Assembly (NCBI GenBank): GCA_002437725.1
Contig: DJRF01000026.1
Coordinates: forward strand, 1 to 64,000
Direction: 5' to 3'
From: Treponema sp. UBA6367
GTDB lineage: Bacteria; Spirochaetota; Spirochaetia; Treponematales; Treponemataceae
DNA length: 64,000 bases
Made by a program: the position numbers and the translations under genes
Shown here: one piece after another, positions 7,966 to 15,317 of the stretch
How positions within the stretch are numbered: the first letter of the stretch is position 1
Layout of the letters: each line of letters starts with the position of its first letter
The notes under the pieces: generated by a model
What the model saw: the letters and a program-made list of their open reading frames with translations, nothing else
What the model was told of the DNA's origin: nothing
Database searches by the model: none

Positions 7966-8556
7966 TTAATTCAAATTTTCTAAAGTTTCTGCAATGGCTT
8001 GAAGTCTTGGGCATATTTCGTATTCAGCTAAATCTCCTATGGTTACTGTGTCGTTGTCTTTTAAGGCCTGCTCAAAATCTGAAAGAATAGGAGAAAAGTC
8101 TGCAAAAAAGTCATTAAATGGCTTTCCGTCTATTGAAACAATCGAATATTCCTTAAAAAGAGAGGCGAGCGCCGCTATATGGCAGAAATCTTCTATGCTG
8201 TCGGCAAGTGATTTTATAGACAGATTTGCTTCTTTTTCTTTTCCGTTTTGAAATTGAACAGGAATTTTTTTCATTTCTTGTTCGAGTTTTTTAAAAAGGT
8301 CGGCTGTTTTTTTAAAAGAATCTGCGATTGTTTGCTTTGTAACTACGCTAAATTCAATTTTTGTAGAATCTTTTATTTCTTCTTTAGAAATTTCATCAAA
8401 ATCGTCTGCCGTAACATTTTTTCCATTTATAATAATGCCTATTACTGCCGCATCGTTTTCTTCGCAAGTTAGCTCAAAAGATTTTAATATGTCGCCAACT
8501 GTTTTTTCATTTTCAAGAGTTGCATCTATTTTTTCGCCATTCATGAATAAATCCAT
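7966..8556 (-). CDS. Conserved treponemal protein in the fliD operon, unknown function
   Basis: I do not recognise the family. The 196-residue cytoplasmic protein is acidic. Its N-terminal part (MDLFMNGEKIDATL, then GIIINGKNVT) resembles a ubiquitin-like beta-grasp fold by eye. Its C-terminal part is helical. A Shine-Dalgarno AAAGGAGGAC precedes the ATG. It lies between fliD (58 nt upstream) and the PilZ gene (22 nt downstream), which suggests a flagellar or chaperone-like role. That is inference only. Confidence 0.75.
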   Translation of the reverse strand: MDLFMNGEKIDATLENEKTVGDILKSFELTCEENDAAVIGIIINGKNVTADDFDEISKEEIKDSTKIEFSVVTKQTIADSFKKTADLFKKLEQEMKKIPVQFQNGKEKEANLSIKSLADSIEDFCHIAALASLFKEYSIVSIDGKPFNDFFADFSPILSDFEQALKDNDTVTIGDLAEYEICPRLQAIAETLENLN

Positions 8557-8614
8557 AATGTCCTCCTTTTGACCTATTTTTTAGTTTATAATATAAATAG
8601 TATTTTTGCTATTT

Positions 8615-10669
8615 TTATTGACCTCTTCTAAAACTATTTGAAAAATTCTGTATAGAATTCTGTTGGCTTTCAAGGTTGTTTAGCGTACCTTCCATTTGAC
8701 CATATTTATTTCTAAGTTCTGCTTCCTTGGATTGCATTTGGTCTTCCAGCTTAGAAATTTTTTGTTCGCTGGATTTTATTTTTCCGTCTAAACTTGAGGT
8801 TTTCATTGCAAAAATACCACCAGACTGAACATAAGCGGTTAATTGCTTGTCCATTCTGTAACCTAGTCCAGAATCTATTATTAAATCTCCATCAGAATCA
8901 AATCCAAATAAATTTTTTATGTCATCAAGATTTTTTTCAAGTTCCGAATCAAGTTTTTTTTCATCAATTTCAAGGTATCCTCTAAGCTTGCTTGGAGTAT
9001 ATCCTGAATAACTTGTTGCATTTGTTGCAATTCCAATTTGATTTAGCATCGTGACTTGAGCAGATTCTGATGGCGCATATTTTGCGCTTGCAATTAATTG
9101 CATATTTGATTTTAAGCTTGAAATAGATGAATCTGCTGTAAACATTCCAAGTTTTTCTTTGAGTTCTTCCTTTTCGTCATTGGAAAGATAATCTAACTCT
9201 TCTATAAGCTCTGGTTTGTTTTGCGAAAGTATGTTTAATTCCGCCATCGCTTGATTGTATTTTCCTACAAAAGTGATTAAAGCTTCTTTTGCAGCTTCTA
9301 CATCGGGTTTGATTGAAAGAGTTGCGGTTTTGTCGGTTTTTTCGTGAACGTGCAAGGTAACTTCTGGAATAATGTCATCTATATCGTTGTCAGGGCGTTT
9401 TATTGTAATTCCTTCGTATTTTATAATTGCATCTTGTGCCGTTGATATAGGATGCTGCGGTGTAAATCCTAAATTTTGATTTGGATTAAACCCTGATATG
9501 GAAGATACTGTAAAAGAATATCCTGTGTTTCTATTTCTGACTGCTATTGCTTGTATATTTGGATAATCGGATAGTTTTATATCTATAAGTTTTTTTTCTA
9601 TAAGAATATCTGGAGTTTGAATAATTTTTTCAGAACCGTCTGCCATAACTGCAAATACTATGTCCGAAGTTGTTATAGGAGTTACAGGTTCTGGTTTTTC
9701 TGTAGGTTGCAATGGCAGCATGGCGTCTACTGGGGAGTTGATTATCGTTACATCCTTAAAAGTTGCAGTGCCTGAATCTGGAAGTTCTGGCTTTTGGCTT
9801 TGTTTATTTATTTCTTGTGTAATATCCTGAATTTCTTTTTTTTCTATAGAAAATTGGATATGTGCATTTGGAATAGTTTTTATGGAGTCAGGAATTTTTG
9901 TCTGAAATCCACCCCTTGCAGGAACTGTTATTTTATCTTGAATAACGCTTAGTGAATTTGCAGAAACTTGCGGAAGCCTGTTTTGTTCAAGTTCTATTGG
10001 CGGGGGAGCGAGGAGTTCTGATCTGGAATTTGCAAATGTAATTGATTTTGGTTTTATTTTTACAATCATTCCTGTAGATTCTGCAAAAGATTTTGCGTCA
10101 TCTTCAAAAGAAAGCTTGTTTTCTTCTCCTGTTTTTAGCGATTCTATTGCAAGCGTTTTTTTCCCTTTTGAGGCGCCAATCACTCTTGATTTTAAAAGAT
10201 TGTTTCCTCTCTTGTTAAGCGCTGTGGAAAAATCTTGAAGGGAACCGCCTTTCCATCTCATTGAAATAGTCTTGTCAGAGATTTTATATGTATATGTTCC
10301 TGCTGGAACTTTTGTATCTTCAGGAAGCTCAGATGTAAGAAATCTGTCTGCGGTTGCTGTTTGAATTACATCTATTTTAAAAGAATCGTAAGAAGCTTTT
10401 CTTGTTGCTTCTGCTGTAATTGCATATTCTTGCGTTGATTCTGCAAGTTTATTGTTAAACGGGTTTTCAAATGAATATAGCGTTTTTACATTGTCTCGCA
10501 GAGATGTTACCTTTCTGCTTAAAGAACGCCAAGTCTCTTGCTCGCTCTTATAGTTTTCAAGCGTCTTCTGCTCCCTTGTAAGCGGAATTCGCTCAATTTG
10601 CATAAGTTTTTCAACAGTGTCGTTTGTTTTATACTTGTCTGTAACACCTGGTATGCTTATTCCTGCCAT
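8615..10669 (-). CDS. fliD: Flagellar filament cap protein FliD (HAP2)
   Basis: FliD caps the growing filament and promotes flagellin folding. The N-terminus MAGISIPGVTDKYKTNDTVEKLM and the pairs of coiled-coil segments at both ends fit the family. The stretch TAYVQSGGIFAMKTSSLDGKI near residue 600 matches the conserved C-terminal region. At 684 residues it is at the long end, with a large variable insert in the middle, as in other treponemes. The start follows AAAGGGAAACAG, and flaG lies 30 nt upstream. Confidence 0.95.
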   Translation of the reverse strand: MAGISIPGVTDKYKTNDTVEKLMQIERIPLTREQKTLENYKSEQETWRSLSRKVTSLRDNVKTLYSFENPFNNKLAESTQEYAITAEATRKASYDSFKIDVIQTATADRFLTSELPEDTKVPAGTYTYKISDKTISMRWKGGSLQDFSTALNKRGNNLLKSRVIGASKGKKTLAIESLKTGEENKLSFEDDAKSFAESTGMIVKIKPKSITFANSRSELLAPPPIELEQNRLPQVSANSLSVIQDKITVPARGGFQTKIPDSIKTIPNAHIQFSIEKKEIQDITQEINKQSQKPELPDSGTATFKDVTIINSPVDAMLPLQPTEKPEPVTPITTSDIVFAVMADGSEKIIQTPDILIEKKLIDIKLSDYPNIQAIAVRNRNTGYSFTVSSISGFNPNQNLGFTPQHPISTAQDAIIKYEGITIKRPDNDIDDIIPEVTLHVHEKTDKTATLSIKPDVEAAKEALITFVGKYNQAMAELNILSQNKPELIEELDYLSNDEKEELKEKLGMFTADSSISSLKSNMQLIASAKYAPSESAQVTMLNQIGIATNATSYSGYTPSKLRGYLEIDEKKLDSELEKNLDDIKNLFGFDSDGDLIIDSGLGYRMDKQLTAYVQSGGIFAMKTSSLDGKIKSSEQKISKLEDQMQSKEAELRNKYGQMEGTLNNLESQQNSIQNFSNSFRRGQ

Positions 10670-10699
10670 CTGTTTCCCTTTTTAAGAAATAAACAGGAA

Positions 10700-11080
10700 T
10701 TAAATCAGTTCATCAAAAATAATGCCAATAGCTTTTCTGATGTTGATTTTAAGTTGCTGTATTTCTTGAGACGGTATTTCTCTTAAAACCTGATTTGTAT
10801 TCTGATCAACAACTTTTACTACAACGCTTCCTAATTCGTTATTTACGTTGAATTGAAGTTTTCTTCCCATTATTAGGTCAGACATTTTTTGCAATTGCTG
10901 AGCGTCTGCTTTTACTTCGGCTACATTTTGCGCAATGCTTTCGGCAACTTCAGAGCCTGTTGGAGCTACTAAAGTTTTAACATCTGCAGAATTTGCGTTT
11001 TTAGAAAGTTTTGTAGAGTTGTAAACATTTGAATGACCATCCGTGGTCAATGTTTGCCTGAATGAAGTTATTGTGTTCAT
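10700..11080 (-). CDS. flaG: FlaG family flagellar protein
   Basis: FlaG-family proteins influence filament length and usually sit beside fliD. The C-terminal half has the family core: QFNVNNELGSVVVKVVDQNTNQVLREIPSQEI. The start was placed at 11080 because GGAGGA lies 6 nt before that ATG. A reading frame extending up to 11137 would run through the GC-rich terminator after flaB and is rejected. The product is 126 residues. Confidence 0.88.
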   Translation of the reverse strand: MNTITSFRQTLTTDGHSNVYNSTKLSKNANSADVKTLVAPTGSEVAESIAQNVAEVKADAQQLQKMSDLIMGRKLQFNVNNELGSVVVKVVDQNTNQVLREIPSQEIQQLKINIRKAIGIIFDELI

Positions 11081-11094
11081 AAGGCTTCCTCCTT

Positions 11095-11131
11095 GAAAAA
11101 AAAGTGGGAGAGGGGCGCGCCCCTCCCACTT
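11095..11131 (-). terminator. Strong GC-rich intrinsic terminator after flaB
   Basis: The minus strand has GTGGGAGGGGCG followed by its near-complement CGCCCCTCTCCCAC and then eight T residues. It is a long G/C stem in an AT-rich genome, and it separates flagellin from flaG/fliD. A second, A/T-ended hairpin (11138-11148/11162-11172) lies between it and the flaB stop. Confidence 0.85.
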
Positions 11132-11137
11132 CGTCAT

Positions 11138-11172
11138 TTTTTAAGAGATGACATCCAGCATTCTCTTAAAAA
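11138..11172 (-). promoter_or_regulatory. 3' hairpin directly after the flaB stop codon
   Basis: TTTTTAAGAGA pairs with TCTCTTAAAAA across a 13-nt loop that contains TGGATG. It starts one base after the flaB stop. It may protect the message 3' end, and the GGA in the loop could be a CsrA contact. Confidence 0.5.
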
Positions 11173-12021
11173 CTATGCTAACAAGGCAAGAACGTTTTGT
11201 GACTGTGAATTAGCTTGTGCAAGCATTGCTGTACCAGATTGTGTGAGAATCTGATTCTTTGTATATTCTACCATTTCTGCAGCCATGTCAGTATCGCGGA
11301 TACGACTTTCTGCAGCCTGCGTATTTTCTGCAGCAATATTTACACCTTTAGCAGCCATTTCAAAACGGTTTTGATATGCTCCAAGATCTGCTCTCTGCTT
11401 TGTAACTATAAGAAGAGCGTTGTCTACAGAACCTAAAGTTGCATTAGCTGTTTCTGGACTTGAAATAGTAATAACTTCTTCAGAACCCTGTGCTCCTTTT
11501 AGTCCAAGAGCCTGTGCAGTCATTGTTCCAATGAATACACGAGCATTCTGATCCATATTTGCACCGATTTGGAATTGCATAACTTCATTAGAGTTGCTTC
11601 CAAATCGACCTGTAAGCATATTCATTCCGTTGAACTGTGCCTGGCTAGCAATACGATCAACTTCAGCAACTAGCTGTGATACTTCTACTTGAATCTGCAT
11701 GCGGTCTTCATCGCTATAAATTCCGTTTGCTGATTGAACTGCAAGTTCCCGTACACGCTGAAGAATATCTGTTGTTTCTGTCAAATATCCTTCTGTTGTC
11801 TGAATAAATGAAACACCATTTTCAATGTTTCTGCTGGCTTGATTCAATCCGCGAATCTGTGAACGCATTTTTTCAGAAACTGCAAGTCCTGAAGCGTCAT
11901 CTCCTGCACGGTTGATTTTTTCGCCAGATGAGAGTTTTTCTATGTTCTTCATGATACCGTCATTAGAAATGCCGAGTACACGATTTGCATACAAAGAACT
12001 CATATTGTGATTAATTACCAT
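11173..12021 (-). CDS. flaB: Core flagellin FlaB (second of two; flaB3-like by position)
   Basis: FlaB proteins form the core of the periplasmic filament. The N-terminus MVINHNMSSLYANRVLG and the C-terminus ending SQSQNVLALLA are classic, and there is no secretion signal because export is through the flagellar type III system. It is 282 residues, with no variable outer domain. The start at 12021 follows GGAGGG; an ATG 15 nt upstream would place that sequence inside the gene. In T. pallidum the same order is flaB1, flaB3, then the flaG-like gene and fliD. The leader has a candidate CsrA site. Confidence 0.96.
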   Translation of the reverse strand: MVINHNMSSLYANRVLGISNDGIMKNIEKLSSGEKINRAGDDASGLAVSEKMRSQIRGLNQASRNIENGVSFIQTTEGYLTETTDILQRVRELAVQSANGIYSDEDRMQIQVEVSQLVAEVDRIASQAQFNGMNMLTGRFGSNSNEVMQFQIGANMDQNARVFIGTMTAQALGLKGAQGSEEVITISSPETANATLGSVDNALLIVTKQRADLGAYQNRFEMAAKGVNIAAENTQAAESRIRDTDMAAEMVEYTKNQILTQSGTAMLAQANSQSQNVLALLA

Positions 12022-12069
12022 AGTTGTGCCCTCCATGCCATAGTAATGGGAAAAAATTAATTTTCCCCG

Positions 12070-12080
12070 AACTTCCTGTT
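12070..12080 (-). promoter_or_regulatory. Candidate CsrA-binding site in the second flaB leader
   Basis: The minus strand reads AACAGGAAGTT, with AAC/GTT able to close a loop holding AGGAA. It lies about 50 nt before the flaB start at 12021. The match to the CsrA consensus is partial. Confidence 0.35.
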
Positions 12081-12310
12081 CTATTTCTGCTTATGCGGGC
12101 AAAACAAGTTCTGCGCCAACTTGTTCTGTTTCAGTCCCTTTCAGCAGAAAAAGAGAGTTTACGTAAATATAAACCATCTTTTTCTACTGCCATTAGCAAA
12201 GGCATAAAAGACACTATTTCAAAGAACTTTACGATATGTCTGAATCCATATCTGATAGTGCAATTGTGATGTGGTGATTTGAGTAAATAAAGAGAGTTGG
12301 AAAACACCGC

Positions 12311-12356
12311 ACAATTGTTATACGAGTTTGAAAGAACCAAACTCATATAACAATTT
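12311..12356 (-). promoter_or_regulatory. Long hairpin after the first flaB gene, without a U-tract
   Basis: TTGTTATACGAGTTTG and CAAACTCATATAACAA form a 16-bp stem with one G-U pair and a 7-nt loop. The minus strand continues TTGTGCGG, so it is not a standard intrinsic terminator. Its position 7 nt after the stop suggests 3'-end stabilisation or processing. Confidence 0.65.
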
Positions 12357-12363
12357 TAGCACA

Positions 12364-13224
12364 CTATCTTAGTAAAGACAATACATTCTGTGACTGACTA
12401 TTAGCCTGTGCAAGCATAGCAGTACCTGCCTGCTGCAACACAGAATTCTTTGTGAACTCTACCATCTGTGCGGCCATATCGGAATCACGAATGCGTGACT
12501 CAGAAGCCTGAAGGTTTTCAGCAGAAACATCAAGTCCTTTTACAGCGTATTCCATTCTGTTTTGGTATGCGCCAAGATCAGCACGCTGCTTGTTGATTTT
12601 CTTGAGACCTTCATCGATTACGCCGATTGCGCGGTTGGCATCTTCCGGTGTAGCAAGTGAAATTTTTTCTTCGTTTCCAATTTCTCGGATTCCAAGAGCT
12701 GTTGAAGACATAGTTCCGATGTAAACCTGCATACGCTGGTCCATGTTTGCGCCAATGTGGAACCACATTGAGCCTGTTACAACATTTTCACCTGTTGGCT
12801 GAGCAAAGCGGCCTGTAAGCATGTTCATTCCGTTGAACTGAGCTGCAGAAGCAATTCTGTCTACTTCAGATACAAGGGCAGAAATTTCAACCTGAATCTG
12901 CATACGGTCTTCATCGCTATAAATTCCGTTTGACGACTGAACTGCAAGTTCACGAATGCGCTGCATAATATCTGTAGTTTCCTGCAAATAACCTTCAGTT
13001 GTCTGTATAAAACTGATACCGTTAGAAGCGTTTTGTGAAGCCTGGTTCAATCCACGAATTTGTGCACGCATCTTTTCAGATACTGCAAGTCCTGAAGCAT
13101 CATCACCTGCACGGTTGATTCTTTCGCCTGATGAAAGTTTTTCCATGTCCTTGGAAAGACTGAGTCCTGAAACTCCAAGCTGACGATTGGCATACATTGC
13201 CGACATATTGTGGTTGATTACCAT
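12364..13224 (-). CDS. flaB: Core flagellin FlaB (first of two; flaB1-like by position)
   Basis: This is a 286-residue core flagellin. It starts MVINHNMSAMYANRQLG, contains GDDASGLAVSEKMRAQIRG and ends SQSQNVLSLLR. The D0/D1 helices are intact and the outer domains are missing, as in all spirochaete FlaB. The start at 13224 follows AAGGAGGAA; the reading frame upstream of it is leader RNA. That leader carries a hairpin matching the CsrA consensus, and a sigma-28-like promoter lies further up. Strong expression is expected. Confidence 0.97.
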   Translation of the reverse strand: MVINHNMSAMYANRQLGVSGLSLSKDMEKLSSGERINRAGDDASGLAVSEKMRAQIRGLNQASQNASNGISFIQTTEGYLQETTDIMQRIRELAVQSSNGIYSDEDRMQIQVEISALVSEVDRIASAAQFNGMNMLTGRFAQPTGENVVTGSMWFHIGANMDQRMQVYIGTMSSTALGIREIGNEEKISLATPEDANRAIGVIDEGLKKINKQRADLGAYQNRMEYAVKGLDVSAENLQASESRIRDSDMAAQMVEFTKNSVLQQAGTAMLAQANSQSQNVLSLLR

Positions 13225-13249
13225 AGTATTCCTCCTTGGAATATTGTAA

Positions 13250-13267
13250 GACAACATCCTTGTTGTC
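13250..13267 (-). promoter_or_regulatory. CsrA-binding hairpin in the flaB leader
   Basis: The minus strand GACAACAAGGATGTTGTC forms a 7-bp stem (GACAACA/TGTTGTC) presenting AGGA in a tetraloop. Ten bases (ACAAGGATGT) equal the core of the CsrA consensus ACARGGAUGU. It ends 26 nt before the flaB start, upstream of the AAGGAGGAA Shine-Dalgarno, which is itself a possible second GGA site. Confidence 0.7.
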
Positions 13268-13355
13268 ATGGTTTGCAAAGTGTGCATCTGTTTACAAGGC
13301 TGCATCTGCACATCTTTGCATGAAGCAAGCAAAAAATACTACACTTCTACAGATA

Positions 13356-13383
13356 TTTTCGGAGAAAGATAGTAAAAACTTTA
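13356..13383 (-). promoter_or_regulatory. Sigma-28-like promoter of the first flaB gene
   Basis: Minus strand TAAA (13383-13380), 16-nt spacer, TCCGAAAA (13363-13356). The -10 element matches GCCGATAA at six of eight positions. It overlaps the 3' end of rdgB and would give a leader of about 125 nt. Confidence 0.45.
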
Positions 13384-14055
13384 GGAAAAAATATTATCTT
13401 TTTCTAGATTTTTTATTATTTCTACAAGAGCTCTGGTAGCCTTGCCTCTGTGTGAGATTGCATTTTTCTGTTCTGGTAAAAGTTCAGCAGCCGTTTTATT
13501 GTACTGTGGCAAAAAGAAAATAGGGTCGTAGCCAAAACCGTTTTGTCCTTTTGAATCTTCAAGTTTTTCTACAATAGTTCCTTCCATCGTATCTTGACAA
13601 ACAAAAACTCTATCTTTGCCCAAATATAAAACCATTGCGCAAGTATAGTGAGCTGAACGCGGACCGTTTAAAAAATAAGACGTGTCTACTTTTTTTGACA
13701 CAAGAACATCGTTTAATTGCTGAATTAGCATTTCATTTTGAAGCTCTTGAGGTGTTTTTAATCCATCTGGTTTTCCTTGTGGAAAATCAGGGCCAGCGTA
13801 TCTTGCTGAATAAATTCCAGGTATTCCTGAAAGCGCATCTACGCAAATGCCAGAATCATCTGCAATTACAGGCGCGTGTACAATTTCATAAAGCGTTTTT
13901 GCCTTTATAATGCTGTTTTCGTAGAAAGTTTTTCCATTTTCGCAAGGGTTAAATTCAATTTTTTCATCTGTCGGCGTTAAAATTTCGTATTCTTTAAGGA
14001 GTTGCGACATTTCTCTCTTTTTATTTTTGTTTCCGGTTGCTAAATATATTTTCAT
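13381..14055 (-). CDS. rdgB: Non-canonical purine NTP pyrophosphatase RdgB (HAM1)
   Basis: This enzyme hydrolyses XTP, ITP and dITP to monophosphates and keeps deaminated purines out of nucleic acids. The N-terminus MKIYLATGNKNKKREM, the ADDSGICVDAL motif and GFGYDPIFFLP are family signatures; SHRGKA closes the active site. At 224 residues it is slightly longer than E. coli RdgB because of a short insert near residue 125 (VSKKVDTSYFLNG). Its 3' end overlaps the probable flaB promoter. Confidence 0.96.
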   Translation of the reverse strand: MKIYLATGNKNKKREMSQLLKEYEILTPTDEKIEFNPCENGKTFYENSIIKAKTLYEIVHAPVIADDSGICVDALSGIPGIYSARYAGPDFPQGKPDGLKTPQELQNEMLIQQLNDVLVSKKVDTSYFLNGPRSAHYTCAMVLYLGKDRVFVCQDTMEGTIVEKLEDSKGQNGFGYDPIFFLPQYNKTAAELLPEQKNAISHRGKATRALVEIIKNLEKDNIFS

Positions 14056-14117
14056 ATTTTTATTTTAGTGGATTTTCTTTGTATAGTCTACAATTAAATA
14101 ATCGGATTTTTGTAAAC

Positions 14118-14134
14118 TTGGCATGATTCTTGCT
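14118..14134 (+). promoter_or_regulatory. Sigma-54 (-24/-12) promoter
   Basis: TTGGCATGATTCTTGCT matches the consensus YTGGCACG-N4-TTGCW with one mismatch. The invariant GG and GC are separated by exactly 10 nt. It points towards the gene at 14325, with a predicted start near 14146 and a leader of about 180 nt. Confidence 0.7.
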
Positions 14135-14307
14135 TGTTATATAATAAATATTAAAAAAATGTAATTAGATTATATTTAATTGTGTTTTAATCAAAAAAGG
14201 AGTTTTGATATTTGCTAAAAAAAGTTTTTAATTTTAGCTTTTAGTTTAGTAATTTTATCGCAAAAGTTTACAATGCCTGCTGTACGTCACAAACTTTTTA
14301 TTCTGAA

Positions 14308-14320
14308 TCTCCATTGGAGA
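14308..14320 (+). promoter_or_regulatory. Hairpin that can hide the ribosome-binding site
   Basis: TCTCC (14308-14312) and GGAGA (14316-14320) form a 5-bp stem with a 3-nt loop. The GGAG is the only Shine-Dalgarno sequence for the start at 14325, so folding could reduce translation. Confidence 0.5.
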
Positions 14321-14324
14321 CTAT

Positions 14325-15317
14325 ATGTCAAAATTGTGTTTAAATTTAGAAAGTATACCTGAACTTGTTAGAGCGGGAGCTATTTCAAAGCAACAAGGAA
14401 TGAATCTTTTAGTTGAAGAAATTCAAAAAAATAGTTTTAAGTATAAAATTTTAAACAATGACGAAGATTTAATAAGTGAGCTTGTTTTACATTTTCTTCA
14501 AAATGAAAAAAACTTTTTTGAAAATTTTATAAAACAAAAACTTCCATTTGAAGCTTATTTTCATTCCGTTGTAAAGTTTAGATCAATGTCAATAAAAAGA
14601 ACTCTGTATAAAGATTCTCTTAGAAAACATTCTACAGAAGTTCTTAATGAATTAAGTTATGAAGAAGTTAGCGAAAAGTATGATAAAAATGAATTTGCAA
14701 ACAAGATTGTTACTTTTTCTCCTGTGTGTCCTGTAAAACTGAAAAGAGTTCCATATAAAACAAAGCGTTATGAAAACTCTGCGGAAGTTCAGTATCTGTT
14801 GAATAAACGCAGCACTTTGGCTTCCTTTTTTAGGGATAAAAGAAGTTATGAGCAAAAAGTTGTTCTAATATGCGCTTTAAAAAGCTGTTACTATCTGACA
14901 GAAGAAATTTTGCGTTCAGTAAGTGTGTTTTGCATGATTGACTATAATGATTTGCAAAGCAAAGTCTTGGCTTTAAAAGATGAGCTTGAAGTGAAAAGAG
15001 AAAGGTTTTCAAAAATGGAAGAACGGCGTGATAGAGCATATCATTTGCACAGATATTTTCAAAAAAGACTAGAACTTTTTAATAGTGAAAAAAAATCCGA
15101 ATATGAGTATCAGGCGATTTTGAAAAAGTTTATTTCACATACAAAGTCTTGGGAAAAGCATAATTCTTCTTTACATTTAGAAAAGAAAAAAATCTGTCCA
15201 ACAAATAAAAGAATCTCTCAATTGGTAGGTTTGTGCGAAAGGCAGGTAGGTTATTATATTCACGATAAAGAAAGTCTTTATAAACTTCAGAAATTAAGAA
15301 AAGAGCAATCAAACTAA
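14325..15317 (+). CDS. Sigma-factor-like protein, orphan (putative)
   Basis: I do not recognise a named family. The 330-residue protein is basic and cytoplasmic. Residues 45-90 (DLISELVLHFLQNEKNF, then FEAYFHSVVKFRSMSIKR) read like region 2 of sigma-70/ECF factors. The middle is helical. The last 45 residues contain an HTH-like segment (TNKRISQLVGLCERQVGYYI). A DNA-binding or transcription role is therefore plausible. It is monocistronic, preceded by a sigma-54-type promoter and an SD-masking hairpin, which suggests regulated expression. It could instead be an unrelated helical protein. Confidence 0.6.
   Translation: MSKLCLNLESIPELVRAGAISKQQGMNLLVEEIQKNSFKYKILNNDEDLISELVLHFLQNEKNFFENFIKQKLPFEAYFHSVVKFRSMSIKRTLYKDSLRKHSTEVLNELSYEEVSEKYDKNEFANKIVTFSPVCPVKLKRVPYKTKRYENSAEVQYLLNKRSTLASFFRDKRSYEQKVVLICALKSCYYLTEEILRSVSVFCMIDYNDLQSKVLALKDELEVKRERFSKMEERRDRAYHLHRYFQKRLELFNSEKKSEYEYQAILKKFISHTKSWEKHNSSLHLEKKKICPTNKRISQLVGLCERQVGYYIHDKESLYKLQKLRKEQSN

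Larger units (their letters stand above)
12022..12363. other. Gap between the two flaB genes
   Basis: These 342 bases hold, from right to left on the minus strand, the long hairpin after the first flaB gene (12311-12356), about 230 bases without clear signals, AACAGGAAGTT (12080-12070), and an A/T hairpin GGGAAAA/TTTTTCCC just before the second flaB start. A minus-strand reading frame (12346-12131) has an ordinary-looking end but no Shine-Dalgarno; I do not call it a gene. No good sigma-28 promoter is visible for the second flaB. Confidence 0.5.

Noticed and set aside
11081..11137. Upstream extension of flaG
   Set aside because: It would cross the flaB terminator hairpin; the Shine-Dalgarno supports 11080.
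12095..12120. Sigma-54-like TTGGCGCAGAACTTGTT on the minus strand
   Set aside because: The -12 GC is replaced by GT and flagellin genes in treponemes are expected to use sigma-28 or sigma-70; too weak to call.
12131..12346. Small minus-strand reading frame between the flaB genes
   Set aside because: It has no Shine-Dalgarno, it starts inside the long hairpin, and it has no recognisable domain; it could be a remnant, which I cannot show.
13225..13332. Upstream extension of the first flaB
   Set aside because: It covers the leader hairpin and Shine-Dalgarno; flagellins start at MVINHNM.
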